From NCBI GenBank assembly GCA_021202075.1, contig JAJQDT010000098.1, positions 1 through 49,410 on the forward strand: a stretch of 49,410 bases of DNA, given 5' to 3'. Below are positions 41,267 through 49,410 of this stretch, in pieces (position 1 is the stretch's first letter; each line of letters starts with the position of its first letter). This DNA is from Lachnospiraceae bacterium. GTDB taxonomy: Bacteria; Bacillota; Clostridia; Lachnospirales; Lachnospiraceae. The translations under genes and the position numbers were made by a program. Below the pieces are notes generated by a model, which saw nothing but the letters and a program-made list of their open reading frames with translations, was not told the origin of the DNA and ran no database searches.

Positions 41267-44200
41267 CTATTTTACTGTAATCCGGCAGGTGGCTTTTTTG
41301 CCGTTTGCTGAGATGGTAATGACAGCGGTTCCTTTCTTCTTCGCGACGATCTTTCCGTTCTTATCGACGGAAACAACGCTCTTCTTTGAAGACTTCCATT
41401 TGATTGCGGTAGTCGCTTTCGTGCTCTTGACCTTATATGCAAGGAAGCGCGTCGTCCCCTTCGTCACAGTCAGCTTTTTCTTCGAAAAGCTCAGCTTCGT
41501 CACCTTTACGGCCTTCTTTACAACCTTCACGGTCACCTTTTTCTTCAGGCTCCCGGCCTTTACTGTGATCACAGCCGTACCGGTCTTCTTTCCGGTAATT
41601 TTCCCGGACGCGCTTACCGTTGCGACAGATGGTTTCGAAGAAGTATAGGTAACCGAATCCGTCGTGTTAGACGGGGTGACCAGACTGCCTATCGTAGTCG
41701 ATGTGTTTACCTTTATATAAACCTTACTGCGTGAGACCGTCAGCTTCGTCGCCGGAACAGACATCACATCTGTACCGCCAATTGATTCAGATGTTGTCAC
41801 AGCCTGATTTGTGGCAGCATGCGTATCTGACGCATCAGTCTGACTCACGCCATCACCAGCATCCGATGCTTCCGTCTGATCCACGTCTACATCCGCATCA
41901 GGTGCTTCGGTCTGGTCTGCATCGGATGAATTCGTTTGTCCATCATTCGATAATCCGGCCTGGTCTTCATCCGATGCACTCGCCTGAGAATTTCCGGAAG
42001 ATTCGGTCTGATTCGTTTCAGAATTCTCTGTCTGTTTCTCATCAGAGTCTTCGGTTTGCTCAGTCTGTTTCTCACCGGATTCAGACGGTTCCGCTTCGGT
42101 CACAGTTACCTCACAGGTATCTGTCTTACCATTTACCGTTTCCACGACAATTACCGTTGTTCCGGTTTTCACGCCTGTCACGACTCCGCCGTCATCCACA
42201 ACTGCTATTTCCGGATTCTCAGTTCCCCACATCACCGACGTATCCATCGTCGTGTTCTCCGGCAGGATTGAAGCACTTAGTATCTTGCTCTCTCCCTCAG
42301 CCAGATTCAGGTTTTCATTAGAAATACTCACCGAGGCAATATCGACCACCGCCGCGTCCATGGCAGACGTTCCAATCGGTCCATATAATACAATGAACGG
42401 ATCCTCTGCCTCCTCCCGCAGCTGATAGCGATAAGTCACACTGCAGCCAGAAGATGCCTGCTGTCCGATATACAGGAGATTCGACGCTTCAAACAAATCC
42501 GATACACTCATCGACTTCAGAAACAGAATCACATACTCGCCATCCTCAGGAACCTGATAGGATGCTATCATTCCGCCATCAGAGGAATCCGAAGCACTAT
42601 ACTGTACATAACTGGCTGATTCCACCTCCAGGGAGTCCCCACTCGAAATGGAATCCGTGTTCTGTTCTGTTTCCATGACCGAATCCGAATCATTATCCCC
42701 GGCCAGAATTGTATCTTCTTCCGCCAGAATCTCATCCGCTGCAACGGAATTTTCTTTCATATCAGCGTTTTCCGTCCCGCCCGCTTCATCAGCAATGGCA
42801 GAAGCAGCCGTTTCCTCTTCGATTTCATCCCAAGAAGCAGTATCCGGAGCCGTTTCGTCTTCTGTCTCAATCTCAGATAAAATCTCTGCGAACTCTACTT
42901 CCTCAATCGCCTCGATCTCAAGACCAGCCGATTCCGATTCGCTGGCACTGACCGATTCCGTCTCCTCCTCTGTTATGACCATGGTGCCTTCTTCCGAATC
43001 CAGAGAGGCCAGAAAAGCTTCCTCTTCCTCACCATCATCATCCTTCTCGTAGGAAACAATGCTTTTTATGCCACTGCCTTCCAATTGTGTGACCACGCGT
43101 TCATAATAACTGGATGGTACATACAGAGTCAGATTTGAGCAACCATAAAAAGCATCCGTATCAATTTTAAGCGTATAACCTCCAAATGCCTCTTGAACCT
43201 TAGACATTTTTAATTCCGTCAGGCTTTCGCATCCATAAAAAGCATACTCTCCAACATTATATATTTTAGCCTCCGTATTTACAGAGGAAAGACTCGTACA
43301 GTTATAAAAAGCGTCTTCTCCAATTGTTAACTTATCGCCTGATGTTCCCTGTGATATGTTCACCGTGCGTAAGTTGCTGCAGCCAGAAAAAGTCCCCGCT
43401 TCAATTATTAAATTAACTGGCAGATCAGCCGACACAAGACTGCTGCAGCCAGCAAATACATATTCTCCCATGTCGTACGTACTACTGTCCGGCAAACTGA
43501 TTTCAGTCAGGCTGCTGCAATTGGAGAATGCGGAATCCCCTATACTCGTTATACCGTCCGGCAAATTAATTTCTGCCAGACTGCTGCAGCCCCTAAATGC
43601 ATATTTTCCTATACTCGTTATACCGTCCGAAAGATGCACACTAATCAGGTCATCGCAGTTATAAAAAGCGCCTTCTCCTATTTGGGTGACTCCGGATGGC
43701 AGATTCAGTTTCTCTATTCCATATGATCCATTTGAAAATTCATAATCATCAATGCTGGTCAGTCCATCCGTTATCGTAAGCTCTCCAATGCTCCCGACCC
43801 CTATATCACTAAGCATTGTTTTCCAATCCTCATAAGTATCGTTTAGCGGAACTGTCAGGGACAGAATCCTGCATCCTGAAAATGCCCTGGTGCCAATGCT
43901 GGTCACTCCTGCCGGGATCGTAACTACACTTTTACAGCCCGTAAATGCTTCAGCGCCAATGGTTGTCACACTCTCTGGAATACTCACCAAAGTAAGATTC
44001 TTACATCCGCCGAACATACCAGAAGGAATGCTGTCAATACCATCAGGAAACGTGACGGTGGTTAGCTCTGTACACGAACTAAACACATATGTACCTATTT
44101 CCGAAATTCCGCCCGGAATGTCAACCGACGTCATTTCATTTCCTCCAAAGGCATGCGAACCCAGTACAAGCAGCCCATCCGGAAGATAAAGGTCTGTCAG

Positions 44201-47200
44201 TGAGCAAGAATAAAAGGCATAACTTCCAATCTCGATCACGCTGTCCGGGATCTGCACTTCTGCCAGATTATAGCAATATTCAAAAGCACATGATCCAATG
44301 CTGGTCACTCCATCCGGAATTTCGACTGACGTCAGACTTTCACAAGTCTCAAATGATCGGCTGCCGATAACCTCCAGACTTTCCGGAAGCTGCACCTCTG
44401 CCAAATTATAGCAATTTAAAAATGCACTTCCTCCTATGCTGGTCACTCCATCCGGGATTTCAATGGATGTCAGACTGTAGCAATCTTCAAATGCCCTGCC
44501 TCCAATGGAAGTCAGCGTATCCGGAAGCGTGACAGACACAAGATTCTCACAATTCATAAAGAGTCCATATTCAACACTTGTCAGCCCATCCGGCAGCACC
44601 ACCGATGTCAGACTGGTACAGTATTCGAAAGACGTCTCACCGATGAATGTCACACCGGAAGCAAATGTAACCGATTCCAGATTCACACAGTTTTTGAATG
44701 TATATCTCCCAATGCCGGTAACGCCTTCTTCTACTACCGCAGTCCGGATCTGTGCTTCATGCCCATCTAAGATTGCATTATTTCCATTCGTCCAGGTCTC
44801 ACCGGTTCCATATATGACCAGATTTCCCTCGCTGTCGCAGCGAGAGTAAACCGCATCGCCGCATCGCTTTTCCCATGCCTCTCCGGTCATGAACATTGTG
44901 ATTTCCAGAGAACAGTTATATTGCACATGTATATAGCTATAGCCCTCCTCGTTTTCTTTGCTGGCTTTTAGAACATACCTTCCCGATGGCAAAAGGACTG
45001 TAGCGGTGCCGTTTGCATCTGTAACCCCCAGCCAGCCCCCGCCCTTTACGGAAACCACAGCGCCTTCCGACAATTCCTCGTTGCTGTCCGTTACTGTCAC
45101 TTCCACTTCATATGCGTAATACAGCAAAACCGTCACCGATGTGTCCGCACCCTCTACTGTGGCAGATGCCGTTCCGGACAGGCTTGTTGAAGAGGTTGTG
45201 TACTGGGCGGTCAAATTTCTGGTACCGCTGAACATTTCAAAAGTCAGTTCACCGCTGCTGTTCGTTGTCCCCAGCATATTTCCATCTTCATCCCAGATAA
45301 CAGCCCCGGATACCGTTTCCCCATCCGTATAATATGAACAGTCCAGTGCAATGACTGTCACGGTATAAGTACTTTTTAATGTAAACGTCATCAGTGCCGA
45401 TTCCGAACTCACGGGTACCTCTATGGTCTGCTCGTCTGTGTTATCGCCATCACCTGCCGTAAGCGTCCATGTCCCTTTTTTCAGGGAAAGCGTACACTGC
45501 CCCTGCGAATCGGTCGTTCCAACCTGGCTGCCTTCCGCATCGCTTATCACAATATCTCCAAGAGGACTTCCATTCTCATCCTGCACATATGCATAAACGG
45601 TATACAGCTTTTCCAGTACAATGACAACCGTATCCTCAGAACCCGGAAACTCTATTTCCGCCCTCGCCTCATACTCTCCGGCCTCATCGACTGCCGTTAT
45701 TGTATGTGCGCCTCTTTGCAGGGTAACCGTCAGTACCCCTTCCTCATCGGTTACACCCAGCTGTTCTCCTTCTTCATCTTTAATCAGAATTCCTGAGGCA
45801 GGAGAGTCATCATCATAGAGAACAGACACCGTCAGATCAAACTCCTGCTGCAGCAGGCCAAGATCACAGGTTTCACCCTTATCCTTTATGGTGATTTCCG
45901 TCTCTCCCTTCTGCCCTCCGTTATCACAGTAGAGTATATAAGTGCCTGGAGCAAGAAAGGTCTCGCAGGTTCCATTCTCATCGGCAATCAGGTCTAAAGA
46001 GACGTTATCTCCTCCCGAGGATTCGGTTCCGGAAAGTGCAATCTCCGCATCTGGCACAATTTCCCCGGCCTCATCGGTTACGTTAATCGTCAGGCGGTAT
46101 GCCAGATATGGGCATGCGGTCCAGTCAAAGGTGCCGAATGTTGCACTGTAGTAACACTCAAGCAGCTGTTTACTCAGCGTAAAAAAGGTTTTGCTCCATT
46201 CTATCGACAGAAACGTAACACTGCCGCTGAGGCTGTATTTGGCCTTGAAAATACCGCTAAAGCACTCCCCGGATCCGCACCGGTGCAGACAGTCCTCTGA
46301 CGTCACCATGTCATTATTGTTCACCTCTGCATCCACTCCGGCTTCGGCTGTCATGCCTGCGGAAAACAGCTTTTCGTAAATGACGTTCAGGGAAATTCGG
46401 GTTATCAGTCCCAGATATGCGGTAAACTCTGCATCAATTCTTCCGTTGACAATCTCGGGAGTCGTTTTCGCATAACTCCATCCGGACTGAGAATCCCATG
46501 CATAACTCATGCTTCCGGAAATGCTTGATGTCTGGGTAATCTCACCTGATGCCTCAACGCGAAAAGTCAGACTCAGCGTGGCGGTCAGCCCGGTCACGAT
46601 CGGTGCGGTTAGTTTTCCAAGACTGATATCATTAGAATACTCTGCAGAAAGTTTTGCCACCATTGCCGCCATATAATCCAGGCCAAGAGAACAATAGGCT
46701 TCCGATTCTGATATGTATGCTCTGCAGGAAAGCGTCAAAGCCGCCTTTACGGTCGCAGAAGCAATCCCGTTCTCTACCGAATAAGAGGCCGCTTTTGTTG
46801 TGCTGCCTTCCAGATCGGCTGTCATCAATTCTGAATTTTCAGCAGAATACTCTTCTATTCCATTAAATGTAACACCCTCCGAAGCTTCGCTGGTATCCGC
46901 TTCCATACCTGAACTGTCACTTTCACCTTCCATTTTTACCAGCGCAAACACATCGGTAAGCGTGATATTATCGTCTTCAGAGATGGTCAGGCTTCCGTCC
47001 TCATTTTTTACCACTGAAGCGATTTTAAAGATCAGAATGGTGCCATCCTCGCACTCATAAGAAAAGATAGCGCCAACCACAAATTCTGCTTCCCGCTCTC
47101 CAGGATTCTCCACCAGATACGTGCCATCCTCCTGCCAAGTAATCCGAATCTCTTCACCGTCGCTCTCACGAATGATTGTCGTATCATCACCATAGACAGC

Positions 47201-47797
47201 AAAATTCGTATCCGGGTTCTCATCCAGATTTAACACCAGCTCCTCATCAAAATCCTCCGCTGAAGCATTGATAATGTTCTGGATTTCTTCCGTATAGTAG
47301 CTGCTCTCATACGAAGTACATAGCGGAGCATTACTGGATGCATCCAGCAAAAAACCACGGATCACAAAATACACCGGAATATCGCCATCCAGTGCTACGC
47401 TTATCTCCGTCTGTCCGGCCTCAATGAGCACAGAGCCAGAAGCCAGCATCTGCACACCATCCTCATCATAGACAGCCACTACCAGCCGTGCGTCCTGCTC
47501 AGCCTCCAGGGAAACGGTTGCCACATCCTCCTCTATGAAGATATCCGAGATGCTCGTCTCGCCCGATTCATTTTCCATCTCAGAATCCAGTGCCGCCGTC
47601 AGTAAATCTCCCAGATCCGTTCCATCCGAATCCAGAGAAAGATCGTTGTCTTCGGTTTCCTCCGTTGTTTCTTCTGCCGTTGCAGCGGTATTGACCGTTT
47701 CTTCAGCAGCCCAGGTGTATAAAGCATTCGCCGGTGTGAGAGCCGTCATCACAAATGCCAGCAGCAGCGCCAGTCTCCTTTTCCATACGTTTCTCAT
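41267..47797 (-). CDS. Giant exported BspA-like surface protein
   Basis: 2176 residues. A signal peptide (LALLLAFVMTALTPANA) ends near residue 31. Region 35-590 is an acidic Ser/Glu-rich part and a beta-rich domain. About 595-975 holds five carboxypeptidase-regulatory/Cna-B-like modules (LTINVTDEAGEI, VSVLYDDDSP, VYAYVQDENG, VTVIALDCSY, VEVTVTDSNE). About 976-1575 is a long run of BspA-type LRR_5 repeats (LTSVEIPDGVTSIGSCAFEY and variants). An acidic Glu/Ser/Thr region follows (1580-1700), then a Big_2 domain (about 1830-1905), a linker with QTE/QTD repeats, and two final Big_2 domains. No LPXTG motif or C-terminal membrane helix is seen, so anchoring is unknown. BspA proteins bind host matrix or other bacteria. 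GGAGCAG precedes the ATG. Confidence 0.88.
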   Translation of the reverse strand: MRNVWKRRLALLLAFVMTALTPANALYTWAAEETVNTAATAEETTEETEDNDLSLDSDGTDLGDLLTAALDSEMENESGETSISDIFIEEDVATVSLEAEQDARLVVAVYDEDGVQMLASGSVLIEAGQTEISVALDGDIPVYFVIRGFLLDASSNAPLCTSYESSYYTEEIQNIINASAEDFDEELVLNLDENPDTNFAVYGDDTTIIRESDGEEIRITWQEDGTYLVENPGEREAEFVVGAIFSYECEDGTILIFKIASVVKNEDGSLTISEDDNITLTDVFALVKMEGESDSSGMEADTSEASEGVTFNGIEEYSAENSELMTADLEGSTTKAASYSVENGIASATVKAALTLSCRAYISESEAYCSLGLDYMAAMVAKLSAEYSNDISLGKLTAPIVTGLTATLSLTFRVEASGEITQTSSISGSMSYAWDSQSGWSYAKTTPEIVNGRIDAEFTAYLGLITRISLNVIYEKLFSAGMTAEAGVDAEVNNNDMVTSEDCLHRCGSGECFSGIFKAKYSLSGSVTFLSIEWSKTFFTLSKQLLECYYSATFGTFDWTACPYLAYRLTINVTDEAGEIVPDAEIALSGTESSGGDNVSLDLIADENGTCETFLAPGTYILYCDNGGQKGETEITIKDKGETCDLGLLQQEFDLTVSVLYDDDSPASGILIKDEEGEQLGVTDEEGVLTVTLQRGAHTITAVDEAGEYEARAEIEFPGSEDTVVIVLEKLYTVYAYVQDENGSPLGDIVISDAEGSQVGTTDSQGQCTLSLKKGTWTLTAGDGDNTDEQTIEVPVSSESALMTFTLKSTYTVTVIALDCSYYTDGETVSGAVIWDEDGNMLGTTNSSGELTFEMFSGTRNLTAQYTTSSTSLSGTASATVEGADTSVTVLLYYAYEVEVTVTDSNEELSEGAVVSVKGGGWLGVTDANGTATVLLPSGRYVLKASKENEEGYSYIHVQYNCSLEITMFMTGEAWEKRCGDAVYSRCDSEGNLVIYGTGETWTNGNNAILDGHEAQIRTAVVEEGVTGIGRYTFKNCVNLESVTFASGVTFIGETSFEYCTSLTSVVLPDGLTSVEYGLFMNCENLVSVTLPDTLTSIGGRAFEDCYSLTSIEIPDGVTSIGGSAFLNCYNLAEVQLPESLEVIGSRSFETCESLTSVEIPDGVTSIGSCAFEYCYNLAEVQIPDSVIEIGSYAFYSCSLTDLYLPDGLLVLGSHAFGGNEMTSVDIPGGISEIGTYVFSSCTELTTVTFPDGIDSIPSGMFGGCKNLTLVSIPESVTTIGAEAFTGCKSVVTIPAGVTSIGTRAFSGCRILSLTVPLNDTYEDWKTMLSDIGVGSIGELTITDGLTSIDDYEFSNGSYGIEKLNLPSGVTQIGEGAFYNCDDLISVHLSDGITSIGKYAFRGCSSLAEINLPDGITSIGDSAFSNCSSLTEISLPDSSTYDMGEYVFAGCSSLVSADLPVNLIIEAGTFSGCSNLRTVNISQGTSGDKLTIGEDAFYNCTSLSSVNTEAKIYNVGEYAFYGCESLTELKMSKVQEAFGGYTLKIDTDAFYGCSNLTLYVPSSYYERVVTQLEGSGIKSIVSYEKDDDGEEEEAFLASLDSEEGTMVITEEETESVSASESESAGLEIEAIEEVEFAEILSEIETEDETAPDTASWDEIEEETAASAIADEAGGTENADMKENSVAADEILAEEDTILAGDNDSDSVMETEQNTDSISSGDSLEVESASYVQYSASDSSDGGMIASYQVPEDGEYVILFLKSMSVSDLFEASNLLYIGQQASSGCSVTYRYQLREEAEDPFIVLYGPIGTSAMDAAVVDIASVSISNENLNLAEGESKILSASILPENTTMDTSVMWGTENPEIAVVDDGGVVTGVKTGTTVIVVETVNGKTDTCEVTVTEAEPSESGEKQTEQTEDSDEKQTENSETNQTESSGNSQASASDEDQAGLSNDGQTNSSDADQTEAPDADVDVDQTEASDAGDGVSQTDASDTHAATNQAVTTSESIGGTDVMSVPATKLTVSRSKVYIKVNTSTTIGSLVTPSNTTDSVTYTSSKPSVATVSASGKITGKKTGTAVITVKAGSLKKKVTVKVVKKAVKVTKLSFSKKKLTVTKGTTRFLAYKVKSTKATTAIKWKSSKKSVVSVDKNGKIVAKKKGTAVITISANGKKATCRITVK

Positions 47798-48174
47798 AAA
47801 ATCTGCTCCTTCCCATCCCCGAAATACAAATTCGTTTCAAAACCGTCATTAGAAGCGCTTTGCTTCACAACTATTTATGATGCATTTGCAAATACAGCTT
47901 TCTAGAGTCGATGCATTCGTTTTGCGAAAACAGTGCAGGAATTTTTCACCGATTTGCATCATAATATAATAAAAAAGTTTATCACCCCCCCTGTTTTCGT
48001 CAAGAATAAATTTCGGCAAATATTCATATTTCATATTCAGCTATTTCATATTCATATCAGTTACTGTTATTTAATCCCGCTTTCATTGCAGTCACAGGCA
48101 GGCTTGCTGCCGCTTTCGTATTATCTGTCTTTGTATTAAGCACAGATTCCAGAAGTGTTATGCAACGTTTTAGA

Positions 48175-48302
48175 GTAAACGTAAAACCACTCGCCTGGTT
48201 TTGGGATGAACTTTGTGGCATACTTGAAAAAACTCAAAAAACTAATAGTTTTTTCAAGGTCCACAATGGATAAAATCACTCATGAGGTACGCATTAGACA
48301 AC
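48175..48302 (+). mobile_element. Probable IS66-family end remnant
   Basis: The stretch starts GTAAACGTAAAACCACTCGC, with AAAACCA/TGGTTTT forming a small dyad (48183-48202), as at many IS66-type left ends. A hairpin follows (CTTGAAAAAACT/AGTTTTTTCAAG, 48223-48258, extended by TTGTGG/CCACAA). Directly after it an ATG at 48266 starts MDKITHEVRIRQ, which resembles the start of IS66 TnpA; similarity stops there. The rest of the element is missing. The 47798-48174 part of the gap shows only a TTATGATGCA inverted pair and no gene. Confidence 0.4.
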
Positions 48303-48393
48303 CTTACATAAGGAATGATAAAAAGTGCAGCATCCGGCGGCAGATTTACCTCCGACAAAAATCAAATTATTTCAAGTCAAGGAGGACGAACGA

Positions 48394-48794
48394 ATGGAAC
48401 GCTACATTTATGATGAGAACAATGGATTATGGTACGAACTGCACGGAGATTACTATCTTCCCTGTCTGGCACTGCCTGATGACAAGGAGGAGCCGTATAT
48501 CGGAATATGGGGTAGCGGCACATGCGCTATCTGAAAGATCACCACAGGAGCATATACGACGCTTTTCTATTAAGCGGCAGGCTGAACAGCTATCTTGAAA
48601 AGATTGACACACAGGCAGAAGAAATGTTTGACCGGCTGATCGAAGGTATGGCAAAGGCTCAGAATGTTACAGAGCAATTCAAGGCAGATGAACCGATGGT
48701 CTGGATTGGAAAGATGAACGCGATCCGGAATGCAGCGTCAGAGGTTGTCTATCACGACATCATCTACACTCCAGCCGTAAAAGCATCAAAATAA
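48394..48794 (+). pseudogene. tnpV: Frameshifted tnpV-like gene
   Basis: The first part reads MERYIYDENNGLWYELHGDY then IGIWG, the usual beginning of TnpV, a small transposon-encoded protein of clostridial mobile elements. At about 48512 the frame is lost. The second part, from ATG 48522, continues as MRYLKDHHRSIYDAFLLSGR and ends PAVKASK, matching the rest of TnpV. At the break TGGGGTAGCGGCAC corresponds to TGGGGTCAGCGGCAC in intact relatives, so loss of one C explains it. AGGAGG precedes the ATG. Function of TnpV is unknown. A terminator follows. Confidence 0.75.
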
Positions 48795-48826
48795 TTTATA
48801 TTTAAGGGAGCTACATCCTAAAATCA

Positions 48827-48868
48827 GGGCAGGCAAAGGATTCAACCAATGCCTGCCCGCTTTTATCT
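48827..48868 (+). terminator. Terminator after tnpV
   Basis: GGGCAGGCA (48827-48835) pairs perfectly with TGCCTGCCC (48850-48858), followed by GCTTTTATCTGTTTTG. It lies 33 bp after the stop. Confidence 0.75.
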
Positions 48869-48891
48869 GTTTTGTTTTCAAATCAGGGATG

Positions 48892-49010
48892 CAGATTCCA
48901 AAATAAAATAAGAGTAACAAATCGCAAACTGGTCTGGCGCAGTGGAAGTATTTACAGATTGCCAGCTCAAACGGACACCTGTGCCATATTCGACTCAGAT
49001 TCCAAAATAA
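48892..49010. repeat. 15-bp direct repeat pair
   Basis: CAGATTCCAAAATAA occurs at 48892-48906 and 48996-49010, 104 bp apart, with no gene between. It may mark a small duplication or an insertion boundary in this mobile-element-rich area. Confidence 0.45.
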
Positions 49011-49029
49011 CGGAAAAAATCACAAGCTG

Positions 49030-49410
49030 TCACTTTGCCATATCGTACAAATCCCGGACAGCCGACATCACATCCTGCCATCCAGTATCTGATGCGTATA
49101 AAAATTTCTTCCGGTAAGATTCCCATAGTTTCTGCATGACAGGGCTTGCTTCCACTTCTTTCAGAATTCCATCTCCCTCCAGAAGCATATGTTCCGACTG
49201 CCGCTTATGGCTTGTGGCAGCTAATGCCTGCCGGAGTGTATCTGTGTCCAGCGTATCCTGATACGTCCTGCTCAATATGTATATATCATAGAAATCCCTC
49301 ATGCGGGTGTTGGTGGTTGCTCTGGAAATGGCGCTTTCCAGCTTTTCAGCCAGGACGGTTTCCAGATTGTACGCCCACAATGAAATCGAGCGGTCTTCGA
49401 GCATCAGTTT
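49030..49410 (-). CDS. AbiEii/AbiGii-type toxin, C-terminal part (runs off the window)
   Basis: 126 codons are visible up to the window edge; the start lies beyond it. The segment LETVLAEKLESAISRATTNT followed by RMRDFYDIYIL is a hallmark of AbiEii-type nucleotidyltransferase toxins, whose catalytic motifs would lie in the missing N-terminal part. The C-terminal part with MQKLWESYRKKF fits the same family. It differs clearly from the AbiEii gene at 15863, so it is a second, independent system. Its antitoxin gene, normally upstream, is not in the window. Whether it is intact is unknown. It converges on tnpV with the 15-bp repeat pair between. Confidence 0.8.
   Translation of the reverse strand, partial: KLMLEDRSISLWAYNLETVLAEKLESAISRATTNTRMRDFYDIYILSRTYQDTLDTDTLRQALAATSHKRQSEHMLLEGDGILKEVEASPVMQKLWESYRKKFLYASDTGWQDVMSAVRDLYDMAK

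Noticed and set aside
48925..48990. Possible tRNA gene near 48.9 kb
   Set aside because: A few bases resemble a T-arm but no cloverleaf can be drawn.

Overview
The window looks like chromosome of a Gram-positive gut-type clostridium, most likely Lachnospiraceae. This rests on gene content, not on a search: a yicC-remA-gmk-rpoZ cluster, an archaeal-type AspRS with GatCAB behind a T-box leader, RqcH, PepV-type dipeptidase, BspA-like leucine-rich surface proteins, SH3/NlpC exported proteins and strong AGGAGG-type ribosome binding sites. Almost every gene from 1.7 to 47.8 kb is on the minus strand; the few plus-strand genes are accessory (SymE, AbiE, Abi remnant, transposon remnants).

Layout. 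1-1.6 kb: mobile-element cargo (partial unknown gene, 'virulence protein' family gene, SymE-like protein). 1.8-7.8 kb: core minus-strand genes yicC, remA, gmk, rpoZ, then a DUF308 membrane protein, rimO and pgsA. 8.2-13.2 kb: a very long SWIM-SNF2 helicase. 13.6-14.9 kb: exported BspA-like protein. 15.2-16.9 kb: plus-strand AbiE-type toxin-antitoxin pair with a palindromic promoter. 16.9-19.2 kb: exported NlpC/P60-like protein behind a 32-bp tandem palindrome array, and two small clostridial proteins. 19.5-25.7 kb: rqcH, PepV-type dipeptidase, fructokinase, cation/proton antiporter. 26-29 kb: AlgX/AlgI-like O-acetylation pair. 29.2-31.9 kb: two exported SH3 proteins. 32.3-40.6 kb: aspS2, a zinc-ribbon membrane protein, gatC, gatA, gatB and an amidohydrolase, headed by a T-box. 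40.8-41.2 kb: a small promoter-RNA-terminator unit of abiF type followed by an internally deleted Abi_2 gene. 41.3-47.8 kb: a 2176-residue surface protein. 48.2-49.4 kb: IS66-like remnant, frameshifted tnpV and the C-terminal part of a second AbiEii-type toxin.

How genes work together. AspRS2 (probably non-discriminating) and GatCAB would make Asn-tRNA(Asn) by the indirect route; the T-box lets uncharged tRNA, probably tRNA(Asn), switch transcription on. The surface proteins, SH3/NlpC proteins and the acetylation pair point to an elaborate cell envelope.

The most notable non-coding signals are a family of palindromic intergenic elements (at least seven copies, several abutting or supplying stop codons), a triple dyad array with an exact 32-bp period, clusters of perfect hairpins, the abiF-type RNA beside a wrecked toxin gene, and a duplicated 3' end of gatC. 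No tRNA, rRNA or CRISPR array was seen.
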